A stretch of DNA of 45,555 bases from JBMNNS01 sp050942625 (GTDB lineage: Bacteria; Bacillota; Dethiobacteria; DTU022; UBA8154): NCBI GenBank assembly GCA_050942625.1, contig JBMNNS010000004.1:1-45555 (forward strand), in the 5' to 3' direction. Position numbers and translations under genes: made by a program. The notes under the pieces are model-generated. The model was given only the letters and a program-made list of their open reading frames with translations, was not told the origin of the DNA and made no database searches. Below are positions 31,882 through 39,802 of the stretch, piece after piece (positions within the stretch are counted from its first letter, which is position 1; each line of letters opens with the position of its first letter).

Positions 31882-32433
31882 ATGTCACTCGAAAAACGTG
31901 TTTTATTGGCTATTATAGGGATAATTGTGTTGTTAGCGGGGCTTTTGCTCATATTTTTGACCCTGGGGCTTCTTCAGGAAACCGTTTTTTTAGGTTATAA
32001 CCTGAGTTTTTTAGTAGGGGATTATAATTACACCGCCCTTGGTTTTTTAGCTCTGGTAGTGGGAGTACTGATAATTGCATTTTCGGGTTCAGGCAAAAAA
32101 AGAAAAGAGACAGTCGGCAGCATAGTTAGTATAAATGAATTGGGTGAAGTTAGTATTTCTTTTAAGGCTGTCGAAAATATGGTTTTGACAGCTTCCCGTG
32201 CAGTCAAAGGGATACGGGAAGTAACCACAACCATAGAGTCTGCGGAACAAGGGTTGGTTATTTATTTGCGGGTCAAAACTTTACCGGATTTGCCCATCCC
32301 CGGCCTGGTCAAGGAACTTCAGGAAAAGGTCCGTGGATATGTCCAGGAAATTAGTGGGACAAATGTAGCAGAAGTCAAGGTAAAAGTTGAGAACATCGTT
32401 CAGGAAAAAATTCAAATGAAACAAGTTCATTAG
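31882..32433 (+). CDS. amaP: Alkaline shock response membrane anchor protein AmaP
   Basis: A 183-aa protein with two N-terminal membrane helices (VLLAIIGIIVLLAGLLLIFLTLGLL and YTALGFLALVVGVLIIAFSGS) and a cytoplasmic Asp23-like domain (GEVSISFKAVENMVLTASRAVKGIREV ... LVIYLRVKTLPDLPIPGLVKELQEKVRGYVQEISG). It recruits Asp23 to the membrane. The start at ATG 31882 follows AAAGGAGG; an upstream ATG at 31807 lies inside the terminator region and is rejected. Confidence 0.9.
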   Translation: MSLEKRVLLAIIGIIVLLAGLLLIFLTLGLLQETVFLGYNLSFLVGDYNYTALGFLALVVGVLIIAFSGSGKKRKETVGSIVSINELGEVSISFKAVENMVLTASRAVKGIREVTTTIESAEQGLVIYLRVKTLPDLPIPGLVKELQEKVRGYVQEISGTNVAEVKVKVENIVQEKIQMKQVH

Positions 32434-32446
32434 AGGTGTTAAAAAA

Positions 32447-32668
32447 TTGGAGGATCTTTTTTACAGGTTTGTCAAGGATAACTGGGGCAAGTTGTTGGGT
32501 GGTTTAGCTGGCTTGCTCACTGCACTTATAATTGTTGTTTGGGGTTTCTGGAAAGGGATTTTGGTTGTCTTTCTGGTTACAATAGGTATATATATAGGAG
32601 CAAAAATAGAGAAAAGAGAAATCATCCAGGATTTTATTAACAGACTCTTTGAGCGAAGACGCTTTTAA
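32447..32668 (+). CDS. DUF2273 family small membrane protein
   Basis: A 73-aa protein with two membrane helices (LLGGLAGLLTALIIVVWGFW and GILVVFLVTIGIYIGAKI) and a basic tail (FINRLFERRRF). Small DUF2273 proteins regularly accompany amaP and asp23. It starts at TTG 32447, 8 nt after AGAGGTG and 13 nt after the amaP stop. It is likely part of the same membrane-associated complex; that is inferred from neighbourhood. Confidence 0.85.
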   Translation: MEDLFYRFVKDNWGKLLGGLAGLLTALIIVVWGFWKGILVVFLVTIGIYIGAKIEKREIIQDFINRLFERRRF

Positions 32669-32734
32669 CTTACTGCCGCCTGTGGAAAGGTGGTTTTTTA
32701 TTTTCCCCGTTGGGGCAAGAAGGGTGGACAGGGT

Positions 32735-33148
32735 TTGAAAAGAAGAACGGCAAGGGAATGTGCCTTAAAAGTGCTTTTTATGGTTGAGATGGGGAAAAAT
32801 GACCCCGAGGTAGCCTTGCAATATATTCTGGAGCAGGGTAACCTGATGGGGAAAGAACAATTATTTTGCCGGAAGCTTATTGAAGGGGTCTTGCAAAACA
32901 GGGAAGGATTGGATTTAATTTTACTCAAAGGTCTTGTTAACTGGGAACTTGAGCGCCTGTCTGCTACAGTGCGCTGCATTTTACGCCTTGCTTTGTATGA
33001 GCTATTATATTTACCAGACATACCTTATGCAGTAACTATTAATGAAGCTATTGAATTAACCAAATTATATCACGATCCGGAAGCAGCACGTTTTGTAAAT
33101 GGGGTCCTGGACAAGGTCGGTAAAGAGAGCCGGCTGGAAAGGGGGTAA
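32735..33148 (+). CDS. nusB: Transcription antitermination factor NusB
   Basis: A 137-aa all-helical RNA-binding protein that, with NusE/S10, binds boxA of rRNA leaders. The N-terminal RRTARECALKVLFMVEMG is the arginine-rich RNA-binding region, and VTINEAIELTKLYHDPEAARFVNGVLDKV is the family-defining C-terminal motif. I start it at TTG 32735, 7 nt after AAGGGTGG; the in-frame GTG-led extension from 32690 has no matching homology. The gene opens the nusB-recN block. Confidence 0.94.
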   Translation: MKRRTARECALKVLFMVEMGKNDPEVALQYILEQGNLMGKEQLFCRKLIEGVLQNREGLDLILLKGLVNWELERLSATVRCILRLALYELLYLPDIPYAVTINEAIELTKLYHDPEAARFVNGVLDKVGKESRLERG

Positions 33149-33153
33149 ATACC

Positions 33154-34107
33154 ATGTTTTTTCTTGGTCTGGACACTTCAAACTATGTTACCTCCCTGGC
33201 CCTGGTAGAGTTGGGTTCCGATTCTTTCCCACATTTAAGATTTGAAAAAAGGACCAGCCTAAAGGTGGACAAGGGTGAAAGGGGTTTAAGGCAAGCGGAA
33301 GCGGTTTTTCAGCACTTACGGAATATGCCAGAATTATGGAAGGAAGCTTCCGGTCACTTTTTTGCAGAAAAGTTGGCTGGTATTGCTGCTTCCAGCCAAC
33401 CCCGGCCGGTAAAGGGTTCATACATGCCTGTTTTTCAGGTCGGCATGTGTTTTGGGTTGTCTGTGGCCTCATTATTAAAAGTACCTTTCTACTCCTTCAG
33501 CCATCAGGAAGGACATCTACAAACAGGGTTATGGTCCTCCAATTGTGTTGCAAAACGTTTTTTAGCTTTACACCTTTCAGGTGGTACTACCGAAATTTTG
33601 TATGTTTGTAACAACTCCCCGGGTGACCTGAAAATTGATATTTTAGGCGGTACCAGTGATTTAAATGCTGGCCAGTTTGTGGACCGTATTGGGGTAAAAC
33701 TTGGTTTTTCTTTTCCTGCCGGTGTTGAACTGGAAAAGATGGCAACCAGGAGTAAAAAAGGGGGTTTTACTGTTCCCGTTTCTGTGAAAAATTATAATGT
33801 TAGTTTTTCAGGTCCGGCCACTTTTGTGGAAAGAGCCATTGATGATGGTCTGCCACCAGAAGAGGCAGCCAGAGGGGTGGAGGTTTGCCTTGTCAAGACC
33901 TTCATAAAGGTTATTTCCAAAGCCGTTGCCGAGCATGGCTTAAGAGATATACTCGTCGTGGGGGGGATCGCTGCCAATAATTTTTTCAGGAAAAGCCTCA
34001 TAGAAGGATTGCCGGGATGCAGTTTCTTCTTTCCTGCGGCCCGTTTTGCAGGTGACAATGCAGTCGGTCCGGCAATTTTAGCTGCTTTTTGGCATAAAAA
34101 ATTTTAA
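33154..34107 (+). CDS. TsaD/Kae1-like paralog (ASKHA superfamily, 'O-sialoglycoprotein endopeptidase'-like)
   Basis: A 317-aa protein of the Kae1/TsaD fold. LGLDTSNYVTSLALV at the N-terminus replaces the DTSCDDT of true TsaD. The metal-binding HxEGH motif is kept (SHQEGH, H117 and H121), the nucleotide loop reads LSGGTTEIL instead of SGGHTEL, and the C-terminal GGIAANNFF and FAGDNAVGPAIL retain the third metal ligand Asp. It is shorter and more divergent than the t6A synthase, and no tsaB or tsaE is nearby, so it is probably a paralog with a different role that is widespread in Clostridia. It begins 5 nt after nusB, in the position held by folD in B. subtilis. Confidence 0.85.
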   Translation: MFFLGLDTSNYVTSLALVELGSDSFPHLRFEKRTSLKVDKGERGLRQAEAVFQHLRNMPELWKEASGHFFAEKLAGIAASSQPRPVKGSYMPVFQVGMCFGLSVASLLKVPFYSFSHQEGHLQTGLWSSNCVAKRFLALHLSGGTTEILYVCNNSPGDLKIDILGGTSDLNAGQFVDRIGVKLGFSFPAGVELEKMATRSKKGGFTVPVSVKNYNVSFSGPATFVERAIDDGLPPEEAARGVEVCLVKTFIKVISKAVAEHGLRDILVVGGIAANNFFRKSLIEGLPGCSFFFPAARFAGDNAVGPAILAAFWHKKF

Positions 34108-34150
34108 ATATATTTCCTAGATATTTAAGTTTGGAGTTGCAAAAAAACAG

Positions 34151-35431
34151 ATGAACAAAATACATTTAAACGTGTATACTGTTTCTCAACTAACACGCTA
34201 TCTAAAATCCTTATTTTTAGAAGATAGTTTTTTGCAGGATATCAGAATTTTAGGTGAAATATCAAACTATAAATTACACAAGCCTTCAGGACATATATAT
34301 TTTACCTTGAAGGATCAGGAAAGTGTTTTGCGTTGCGTTTTTTTTCGCAGTAAAAACCGCTTTTTGCTTTTTGAACCTGCAGAAGGTATGAAGGTAGTCG
34401 TAAGGGGTAATGTTTCCCTTTATGAACGCAGTGGTTATTATCAACTTTATGTTGAGAAGCTGGAATCGGAGGGCCTGGGAACACTTTTCCTGGCTTTTGA
34501 AAAGTTAAAGGAAAAATTGCTTCATGAGGGGCTTTTTGACGAAAGTAACAAAAAGCAGTTGCCTCGTTATCCCCGTCGGGTGGGTTTAATAACCTCTCCT
34601 TCTGGTGCTGCTATAAAAGATTTTTTAACTACCCTGGAAAGAAGGTTCCCCTGTGTAAGTGTAGTTGTCTATCCTGTGGCAGTGCAGGGCCGGGAAGCCC
34701 CCGGGCAAATTGTGGAGGCTTTAAGGAAACTGGATCGGGAGTGGGAAATGGATCTCATTGTCATTACCAGGGGGGGAGGTTCCTTAGAAGAGCTCTGGTC
34801 TTTTAATGACGAAGGCGTAGCAAGAGCTATTTACCAAATGAAAACCCCGGTTGTTAGTGCTGTTGGACATGAGACCGACTTTACTATTGCTGACTATGTG
34901 GCCGACCTGAGAGCTTCAACCCCTACCGCTGCAGCAGAATTGATTGCTCCGGAAAAAGACGAACTGCTACGTTATATAGATCTGCAGGAATATCATCTTA
35001 AAGTGTTAATAAAAAAATATTTAAAGGAAAGATCCTTAAAACTTGATAAATTTTCCCGTGCTGCTGTTTTTAAATATCCCAGGGAAAAGATCAACCTGGG
35101 TTATCAGAGGGTTGATGAGCTTTTACCCAGGCTGATGAACTCTTTAATTTATACCCATGAGCTTAAAAAAACTGTTTTAAAGGGTGTTAGCAGTAAGCTG
35201 GAAACCCTTAGCCCTTTTAATATTCTCAAAAGAGGTTTTGTACTCATTTTAGATGAAGGGAATTCCTTAGTGAAAAATGTTGAGCAGCTGCAAACAGGGC
35301 AAAGTATCCGCATGATCTTTAATGATGGAGAAGTCCGGTGTCAGGTTGAAAAAATAACTAAGGGAAAATCCTTTGAAAATGAAAAGAGGGATCCTAATGG
35401 GGGAAGAAAAAAAGGAAATGATGTCTTTTGA
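34151..35431 (+). CDS. xseA: Exodeoxyribonuclease VII large subunit
   Basis: A 426-aa subunit with an N-terminal OB fold (ISNYKLHKPSGHIYFTLKDQESVLRCVFFR) and the catalytic XseA domain: GLITSPSGAAIKDFLTTLERRFP, RGGGSLEELWSFNDE and VSAVGHETDFTIADYVADLRASTPTAAAEL. A C-terminal coiled-coil and a final RGFVLILDEGN beta-domain follow. It degrades single-stranded DNA from both ends, in complex with several XseB chains. Its 3' end overlaps xseB by 35 nt. Confidence 0.96.
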   Translation: MNKIHLNVYTVSQLTRYLKSLFLEDSFLQDIRILGEISNYKLHKPSGHIYFTLKDQESVLRCVFFRSKNRFLLFEPAEGMKVVVRGNVSLYERSGYYQLYVEKLESEGLGTLFLAFEKLKEKLLHEGLFDESNKKQLPRYPRRVGLITSPSGAAIKDFLTTLERRFPCVSVVVYPVAVQGREAPGQIVEALRKLDREWEMDLIVITRGGGSLEELWSFNDEGVARAIYQMKTPVVSAVGHETDFTIADYVADLRASTPTAAAELIAPEKDELLRYIDLQEYHLKVLIKKYLKERSLKLDKFSRAAVFKYPREKINLGYQRVDELLPRLMNSLIYTHELKKTVLKGVSSKLETLSPFNILKRGFVLILDEGNSLVKNVEQLQTGQSIRMIFNDGEVRCQVEKITKGKSFENEKRDPNGGRKKGNDVF

Positions 35432-35633
35432 GGAAGCCTTGAAAAGGCTGGAGGAGCTTATTGAAAAAATGGAGGGTGAGGATCTAACCCTGAATGAATC
35501 ATTGGACAATTTCCAAGAAGGCATGGAGTTGGCCCGCTATTGTCGCCAGCTTTTAACAGAAGCAGAATACAAGGTAGAAATATTGCTGCGGGATGGGGAA
35601 TTGGTGGAATTCAAGGAAGCAGAAGAATTATAA
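35397..35633 (+). CDS. xseB: Exodeoxyribonuclease VII small subunit
   Basis: A 78-aa helical hairpin: MSFEEALKRLEELIEKMEGEDLTLNESLDNFQEGMEL is the family signature, followed by the second helix with ARYCRQLLTEAEYKVEILL. ATG 35397 is preceded by AGAGGG. An earlier in-frame ATG at 35373 lies further inside xseA and lacks a clear SD. The overlap with xseA implies translational coupling to keep XseB in excess. Confidence 0.94.
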   Translation: MGEEKKEMMSFEEALKRLEELIEKMEGEDLTLNESLDNFQEGMELARYCRQLLTEAEYKVEILLRDGELVEFKEAEEL

Positions 35634-35666
35634 GTTTTTTTGAAGTTGTATAAGGAGTAAATTTAA

Positions 35667-36581
35667 ATGCATATTCATCTTAGAGAACAATTACAAGAAA
35701 AAAAAGCATTTATAGAACGTGCTTTAGACTATTACTTGCCACCGGAGGAACAATTTCCCGAAAGTATACACCGGGCTATGCGTTACAGTTTATTTGCAGG
35801 GGGTAAGCGGATCCGGCCGCTTCTTATTTTACTGGTTATGGAGCTATTCGGGCAGGACTGGAAAAAGGCTCTCCCCGTAGCTTGTGCGATGGAGTTGATT
35901 CATACCTATTCTCTTATTCATGATGATCTTCCAGCTATGGATGATGATGATTATAGAAGAGGACGCTTAACCTCCCACAAGGTTTTTGGCGAAGCTGTGG
36001 CTATCCTTGCGGGGGATGCCCTTTTAACATTAGCTTTTGAAGTTTTGAGTTCCAGTGAAGATAGTGAATTTAGCAGGTTATGGAATACAGTAGAACCGGC
36101 AATTAAATTAAGGGTTATTGCTGAAATAGCTTCTGCTGCAGGAACGCGGGGAATGATTGGCGGGCAGGTAGTTGACCTTGAATCAACGGGTAAGCATATT
36201 GGGTTGGATACAATAAGGTATGTAAACACACATAAAACAGGTGCACTTTTGAAAACTTCTGTACGGCTTGGGGTTTTGATAGCCGGCTGTAGCAGGACTG
36301 ATCTGGAAAGGATGACTTCTTATGCTGAGGCCCTGGGGGAAGCTTTCCAGTTGGTTGATGATCTTCTAGACGTTGAAGGGGACGAGGAAAAAACGGGTAA
36401 AGAAAGCGGGATGGATCTTAGAAGACAGAAATCCAATTATGTTTCACTCATTGGTTTAGAACCTGCTAAAGCCCGGCGCGATGAGCTTTATGCCGCGGCC
36501 CTGACAATGCTTGATTACTATGGTGAAAGCGCCCGGGATTTGCGGGAAATGACGCGATTTGTTCTTTACAGGAATTGTTGA
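35667..36581 (+). CDS. ispA: Farnesyl diphosphate synthase (polyprenyl synthetase family)
   Basis: A 304-aa prenyltransferase condensing IPP with allylic diphosphates. The first Asp-rich motif is D86-D87-L-P-A-M-D92 in HDDLPAMDDD, and the second is D231-D-L-L-D235 in QLVDDLLDVEGD. GGKRIRPLL and GQVVDLES segments match bacterial short-chain synthases (IspA/GGPP type). Product chain length cannot be settled from sequence alone. An AAGGAG site precedes the ATG. It is followed by the OLE RNA and dxs, so isoprenoid genes flank the ncRNA on both sides. Confidence 0.95.
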   Translation: MHIHLREQLQEKKAFIERALDYYLPPEEQFPESIHRAMRYSLFAGGKRIRPLLILLVMELFGQDWKKALPVACAMELIHTYSLIHDDLPAMDDDDYRRGRLTSHKVFGEAVAILAGDALLTLAFEVLSSSEDSEFSRLWNTVEPAIKLRVIAEIASAAGTRGMIGGQVVDLESTGKHIGLDTIRYVNTHKTGALLKTSVRLGVLIAGCSRTDLERMTSYAEALGEAFQLVDDLLDVEGDEEKTGKESGMDLRRQKSNYVSLIGLEPAKARRDELYAAALTMLDYYGESARDLREMTRFVLYRNC

Positions 36582-36654
36582 ATCAGGGTAAACAGCCGAG
36601 CCTGTATGAAATGCAAACAATCCCCAGAGCATATAGACACCATGCAACTGATTA

Positions 36655-36683
36655 TTGAGTTAGGGTTTATTGTGTGTTATAAT
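36655..36683 (+). promoter_or_regulatory. Strong dedicated promoter of the OLE RNA
   Basis: TTGAGT (36655-36660), exactly 17 nt, then a perfect TATAAT (36678-36683) with an extended -10 TGT directly before it. The predicted start is at about 36690. It is the best sigma-A promoter in the window, and it sits 74 nt after the ispA stop, as expected for an abundant stable RNA. Confidence 0.8.
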
Positions 36684-36689
36684 TATTTA

Positions 36690-37255
36690 ATGGGATATAG
36701 GTGGTGCAGTATTCTAGTTAGCGAAAACATTCCTGAGGACGGGCCTAAAAATCCGTTAAAGGGCACATCGATGAAGTTCCTGGTGCCGGCCACCGAAGCC
36801 CAGTCGGGGGTTGGTGCTGGGGGTTAAGAAGGATGGGGCGATCTACAAAGGCATGTAGGCGTTGACCCTGCCTTCGTGGAGACCCAAGTTCGTGGCATTT
36901 TTGTTACGGCTTGGGATTAAACCTGTGTGAGGTGGATGCTTTGCACAGTGTAGCCTGCCTTGAGTGATCCATGGGGGAGAAAGGTCTACGGCCTTGGGAA
37001 ACCATGATTGCAAAAGAGGCTAAGGAATGTAAAGGCGCTATTGAGGAAAACTCCTAGACTGTTCCTACCGGAGGAGATTTTATGGGGATTAAGGTGTGGA
37101 CTTAGTGGTAATCCAGCCCTGCCGGACGGCAACGCGGCAGAGATGGCCTTAAAAGGAAACTGCCGGCCTGGCGACATGCCGGTGGGCATCTGGGAAAGCC
37201 TGCTGGACCTTAAGCCGCAAAGTTTACCCATAAAGTTGCCACCTGTATTCCTTTT
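36690..37255 (+). ncRNA. ole: OLE (Ornate, Large, Extremophilic) noncoding RNA
   Basis: About 570 nt with no credible ORF, conspicuously more G+C-rich than flanking intergenic DNA. It is bounded by a strong promoter and by the OapA gene, precisely between ispA and dxs, which is the known habitat of OLE RNA in extremophilic and anaerobic Firmicutes. Local helices are visible: CTACA/TGTAG (36843-36858), CTGCCG/CGGCAG (37119-37124 with 37135-37140) and CCGGC/GCCGG (37163-37167 with 37178-37182). GGAAAC and GGGAAA single-strand purine motifs occur nearby. OLE is known to associate with OapA at the membrane, to bind the L7Ae-like protein OapB, and to affect responses to ethanol, cold, Mg2+ and carbon source. 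The 5' end is set by the promoter; the 3' end is approximate. Confidence 0.92.
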
Positions 37256-37275
37256 GTTTTTCTGAGGTGTATTAT

Positions 37276-37851
37276 TTGTCAAAAAAAGTTCGGGCACTCG
37301 AAAAAGGAAGAACGGTCCGCTGGACGATAATGATTAGTCTTTGGACCTTTTTTTTAGCTGCCGTATTTGCCCTGGTGACACGTTTTTTAATTTCCAGCAT
37401 TACTTCTGTCCTTGTGTCATTTGTTATCCTACTTTTTATTATCTTTATTGGCATAATTTTTGACATTATAGGTACTGCTGTAACAGCAGCCGAAGAAAAG
37501 CCTTTTCACGCTAAAGCTTCCAAAAAAATTTATGGTGCCAAAAAAGGAATTTATCTAATCCGCCATGCAGAACAGGTTGCCAGTTTTTGTAATGACGTTA
37601 TTGGCGACATCAGTGGGGTTGTTAGTGGTGTTATTGCCGCTGTGATTATTGTTAATTTGACAGCTGGCCACCCTGGGGCGGATGAAGTTTTTTTCAGTAT
37701 ATTATTGACAGGACTTGTTTCCGCCTTGACGGTTGGGGGTAAAGCACTTGGCAAATCCCTGGCAATTAACAGACCTACTGAGGTTGTTATGGCTATTTCC
37801 AGGTTTCTAGTTACCCTGGAGAAGATCTATTTCTGGCGAAATAAACGCTAA
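37276..37851 (+). CDS. oapA: OLE-associated membrane protein OapA
   Basis: A 191-aa protein with about four membrane helices (residues roughly 18-40, 44-66, 112-129 and 137-158). The conserved cytoplasmic loop EEKPFHAKASKKIYGAKKGIYLIRHAE leads into SFCNDVIGDISG, which contains the DxxxD motif (D107, D111) known to be conserved in OapA. OapA binds OLE RNA and brings it to the membrane. I prefer TTG 37276, 6 nt after GAGGTG; a GTG at 37267 would overlap the SD. No promoter separates it from the RNA gene, so it is made from ole read-through or processing. Confidence 0.93.
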   Translation: MSKKVRALEKGRTVRWTIMISLWTFFLAAVFALVTRFLISSITSVLVSFVILLFIIFIGIIFDIIGTAVTAAEEKPFHAKASKKIYGAKKGIYLIRHAEQVASFCNDVIGDISGVVSGVIAAVIIVNLTAGHPGADEVFFSILLTGLVSALTVGGKALGKSLAINRPTEVVMAISRFLVTLEKIYFWRNKR

Positions 37852-37906
37852 AGTAGGATCTTTTCTTACAATTTTATTGCTATCCTAAGGGAAACGTGGT
37901 GGTTTT

Positions 37907-39802
37907 TTGAGTTCCGTCTTGGAAAGAATAGATAATCCGGGGGATTTAAAAAAACTTAGTTTAAAGGAAATGGAACAACTTGCTCATGAAATAAGGGAGT
38001 ACATGATTAAAGTCATTTCTAAAAGGGGTGGGCATCTTGCGCCCAGTTTGGGAGTGGTTGAACTTACCATTGCCCTTCATTCCGTTTTTAATTCACCTGT
38101 TGACAAAATTATTTGGGATGTGGGACATCAGAGCTATGCCCATAAAATTATAACCGGCCGTAAAAAGGATTTTGAAACGATTAGATCCCGGGGTGGCATC
38201 AGTGGGTTTCCTAAAATAGAGGAAAGTCCCCATGACGTTTTTGGAACAGGCCATAGTAGCACTTCAATTTCAGCAGCCCTTGGAATGGCCTTTGCCAGGG
38301 ATCTACGTGGTGAAAATTTTAAAGTGATAGCGGTCATAGGTGACGGTGCCTTAACTGGTGGTATGGCACTTGAAGCTTTGAACCATGCTGGGGATTCAGA
38401 AACTGATTTGCTTGTTATCCTAAATGATAATGAAATGTCTATTGACTACAATGTGGGGGGCCTTCCCTCCTATCTTGCAAGACTAAGAACTGATCCAAAA
38501 TATTTTCGTTTCAAGGAAGATCTTGGGCAGATATTGGGGCGGATTCCTGCCCTGGGGCCAGTAGTTATTCGTTCTGCAGAGCGTTTCAAGGATGGGTTAA
38601 AATACATGTTTGTCCCTGGTGTTCTCTTTGAAGAATTAGGTTTTACATACCTGGGTCCCATTGATGGACACCATATTTTAAAACTAAGGGAAATATTTCA
38701 ACAAACTCGAAGCATAAAAGGCCCCGTTTTACTTCATGTGGTTACCCAGAAAGGCAAGGGTTATTCACCTGCAGAAAAAGAGCCCCACCGTTTTCATGGT
38801 GTGGCTCCTTTTGATCAAAAAAGTGGAAAAACTGTTGCTATTCAGGATGCAAGTTACAGCAGTATATTTGGGGAAACGCTTGTCAAAATTGCTTCCAGAG
38901 ATAATTCTGTAGTTGCTATTACAGCTGCGATGGCTGGAGGAACAGGCTTGGAGGAATTCTCCCGCCTGTTTCCGGATCGTTTTTTTGATGTCGGTATTGC
39001 GGAACAACATGCGGTAACCATGGCTGCCGGGCTTGCTGTGGAAGGGTTTCGGCCGGTAGTGGCGATCTACAGCACCTTTTTACAAAGGGCTTATGATCAG
39101 GTACTGCATGATGTTTGCCTGCAGAACCTCCCTGTAATTTTTGCCATTGATAGAGCAGGAATTGTGGGGGAGGATGGGGAAACCCATAATGGAATCTATG
39201 ACTTTGCTTATCTACGGCATATGCCTCATCTGGTTTTAATGGCCCCCTGTAACGGGTTGGAGCTAATTTCTATGCTTAAAGCTGCCCTTACCTGGAACTG
39301 TCCCGTTGCTATCAGATATCCCCGGGGCAAAGCCGATCAAAAGCCCTCTACCCCGTTGAAGGAATTAACTATGGGAAAAGGGGTTCTTTTAAAAGAAGGG
39401 GAGGACCTGCTCATTTTGGCAGTGGGGTCCATGGTTGCACCAGCACTGGAGGCCTATGAATTGCTTTTAGAAAAGGGGATCAAAAGCAGCGTAATAAATG
39501 CGCGCTTTATCAAGCCGTTGGACAAAGAACTAATTTTATATTGGGCCTGTAGGTGTAAAAAAGTTTTAACCGTAGAGGAACATGTTCTGGCAGGAGGATT
39601 TGGTAGCGCAGTCTTAGAAATGTTCCACGAACAAAATGTTTATGGAATAGTTGTGAAATGTTTGGGATTTAAAGATACAGTTTTTGACAGGGGAAGTAGA
39701 AATTTTTTGCTCGATTTATATGGGTTGTCCAGCACAGGAATAGTAAAGGAAGCCTTGAAACTTTGCCAGACGGATAAAAATGAAAAAGCAAAATATGGTT
39801 GA
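37907..39802 (+). CDS. dxs: 1-Deoxy-D-xylulose-5-phosphate synthase
   Basis: A 631-aa thiamine-diphosphate enzyme for the first step of the MEP isoprenoid pathway (pyruvate + glyceraldehyde-3-phosphate). TPP-binding GDGALTGGMALEALNHAG ... NDNEMSID, the substrate histidine in VWDVGHQSYAHKI-like WDVGHQSYAHKIITGR, the GIAEQHAVTMAAGLA transketolase pyrimidine domain with catalytic Glu, and DRAGIVGEDGETHNGIYD are all present. It starts at TTG 37907 with only a GGTGG site. It overlaps tlyA by 23 nt. Together with ispA it brackets ole-oapA. Confidence 0.97.
   Translation: MSSVLERIDNPGDLKKLSLKEMEQLAHEIREYMIKVISKRGGHLAPSLGVVELTIALHSVFNSPVDKIIWDVGHQSYAHKIITGRKKDFETIRSRGGISGFPKIEESPHDVFGTGHSSTSISAALGMAFARDLRGENFKVIAVIGDGALTGGMALEALNHAGDSETDLLVILNDNEMSIDYNVGGLPSYLARLRTDPKYFRFKEDLGQILGRIPALGPVVIRSAERFKDGLKYMFVPGVLFEELGFTYLGPIDGHHILKLREIFQQTRSIKGPVLLHVVTQKGKGYSPAEKEPHRFHGVAPFDQKSGKTVAIQDASYSSIFGETLVKIASRDNSVVAITAAMAGGTGLEEFSRLFPDRFFDVGIAEQHAVTMAAGLAVEGFRPVVAIYSTFLQRAYDQVLHDVCLQNLPVIFAIDRAGIVGEDGETHNGIYDFAYLRHMPHLVLMAPCNGLELISMLKAALTWNCPVAIRYPRGKADQKPSTPLKELTMGKGVLLKEGEDLLILAVGSMVAPALEAYELLLEKGIKSSVINARFIKPLDKELILYWACRCKKVLTVEEHVLAGGFGSAVLEMFHEQNVYGIVVKCLGFKDTVFDRGSRNFLLDLYGLSSTGIVKEALKLCQTDKNEKAKYG

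Noticed and set aside
36690..37255. Group I/II intron or a long riboswitch for dxs/oapA
   Set aside because: No intron-encoded protein and no split gene is present, and size plus context fit OLE RNA much better; no known riboswitch class is that long at this locus.
36606..37265. Two + strand ORFs (36606-36827 and 37008-37265) and one minus ORF (36986-37297) in the ispA-oapA gap
   Set aside because: They lack ribosome sites, have protein sequences of no recognisable family and lie within the highly structured OLE RNA region.
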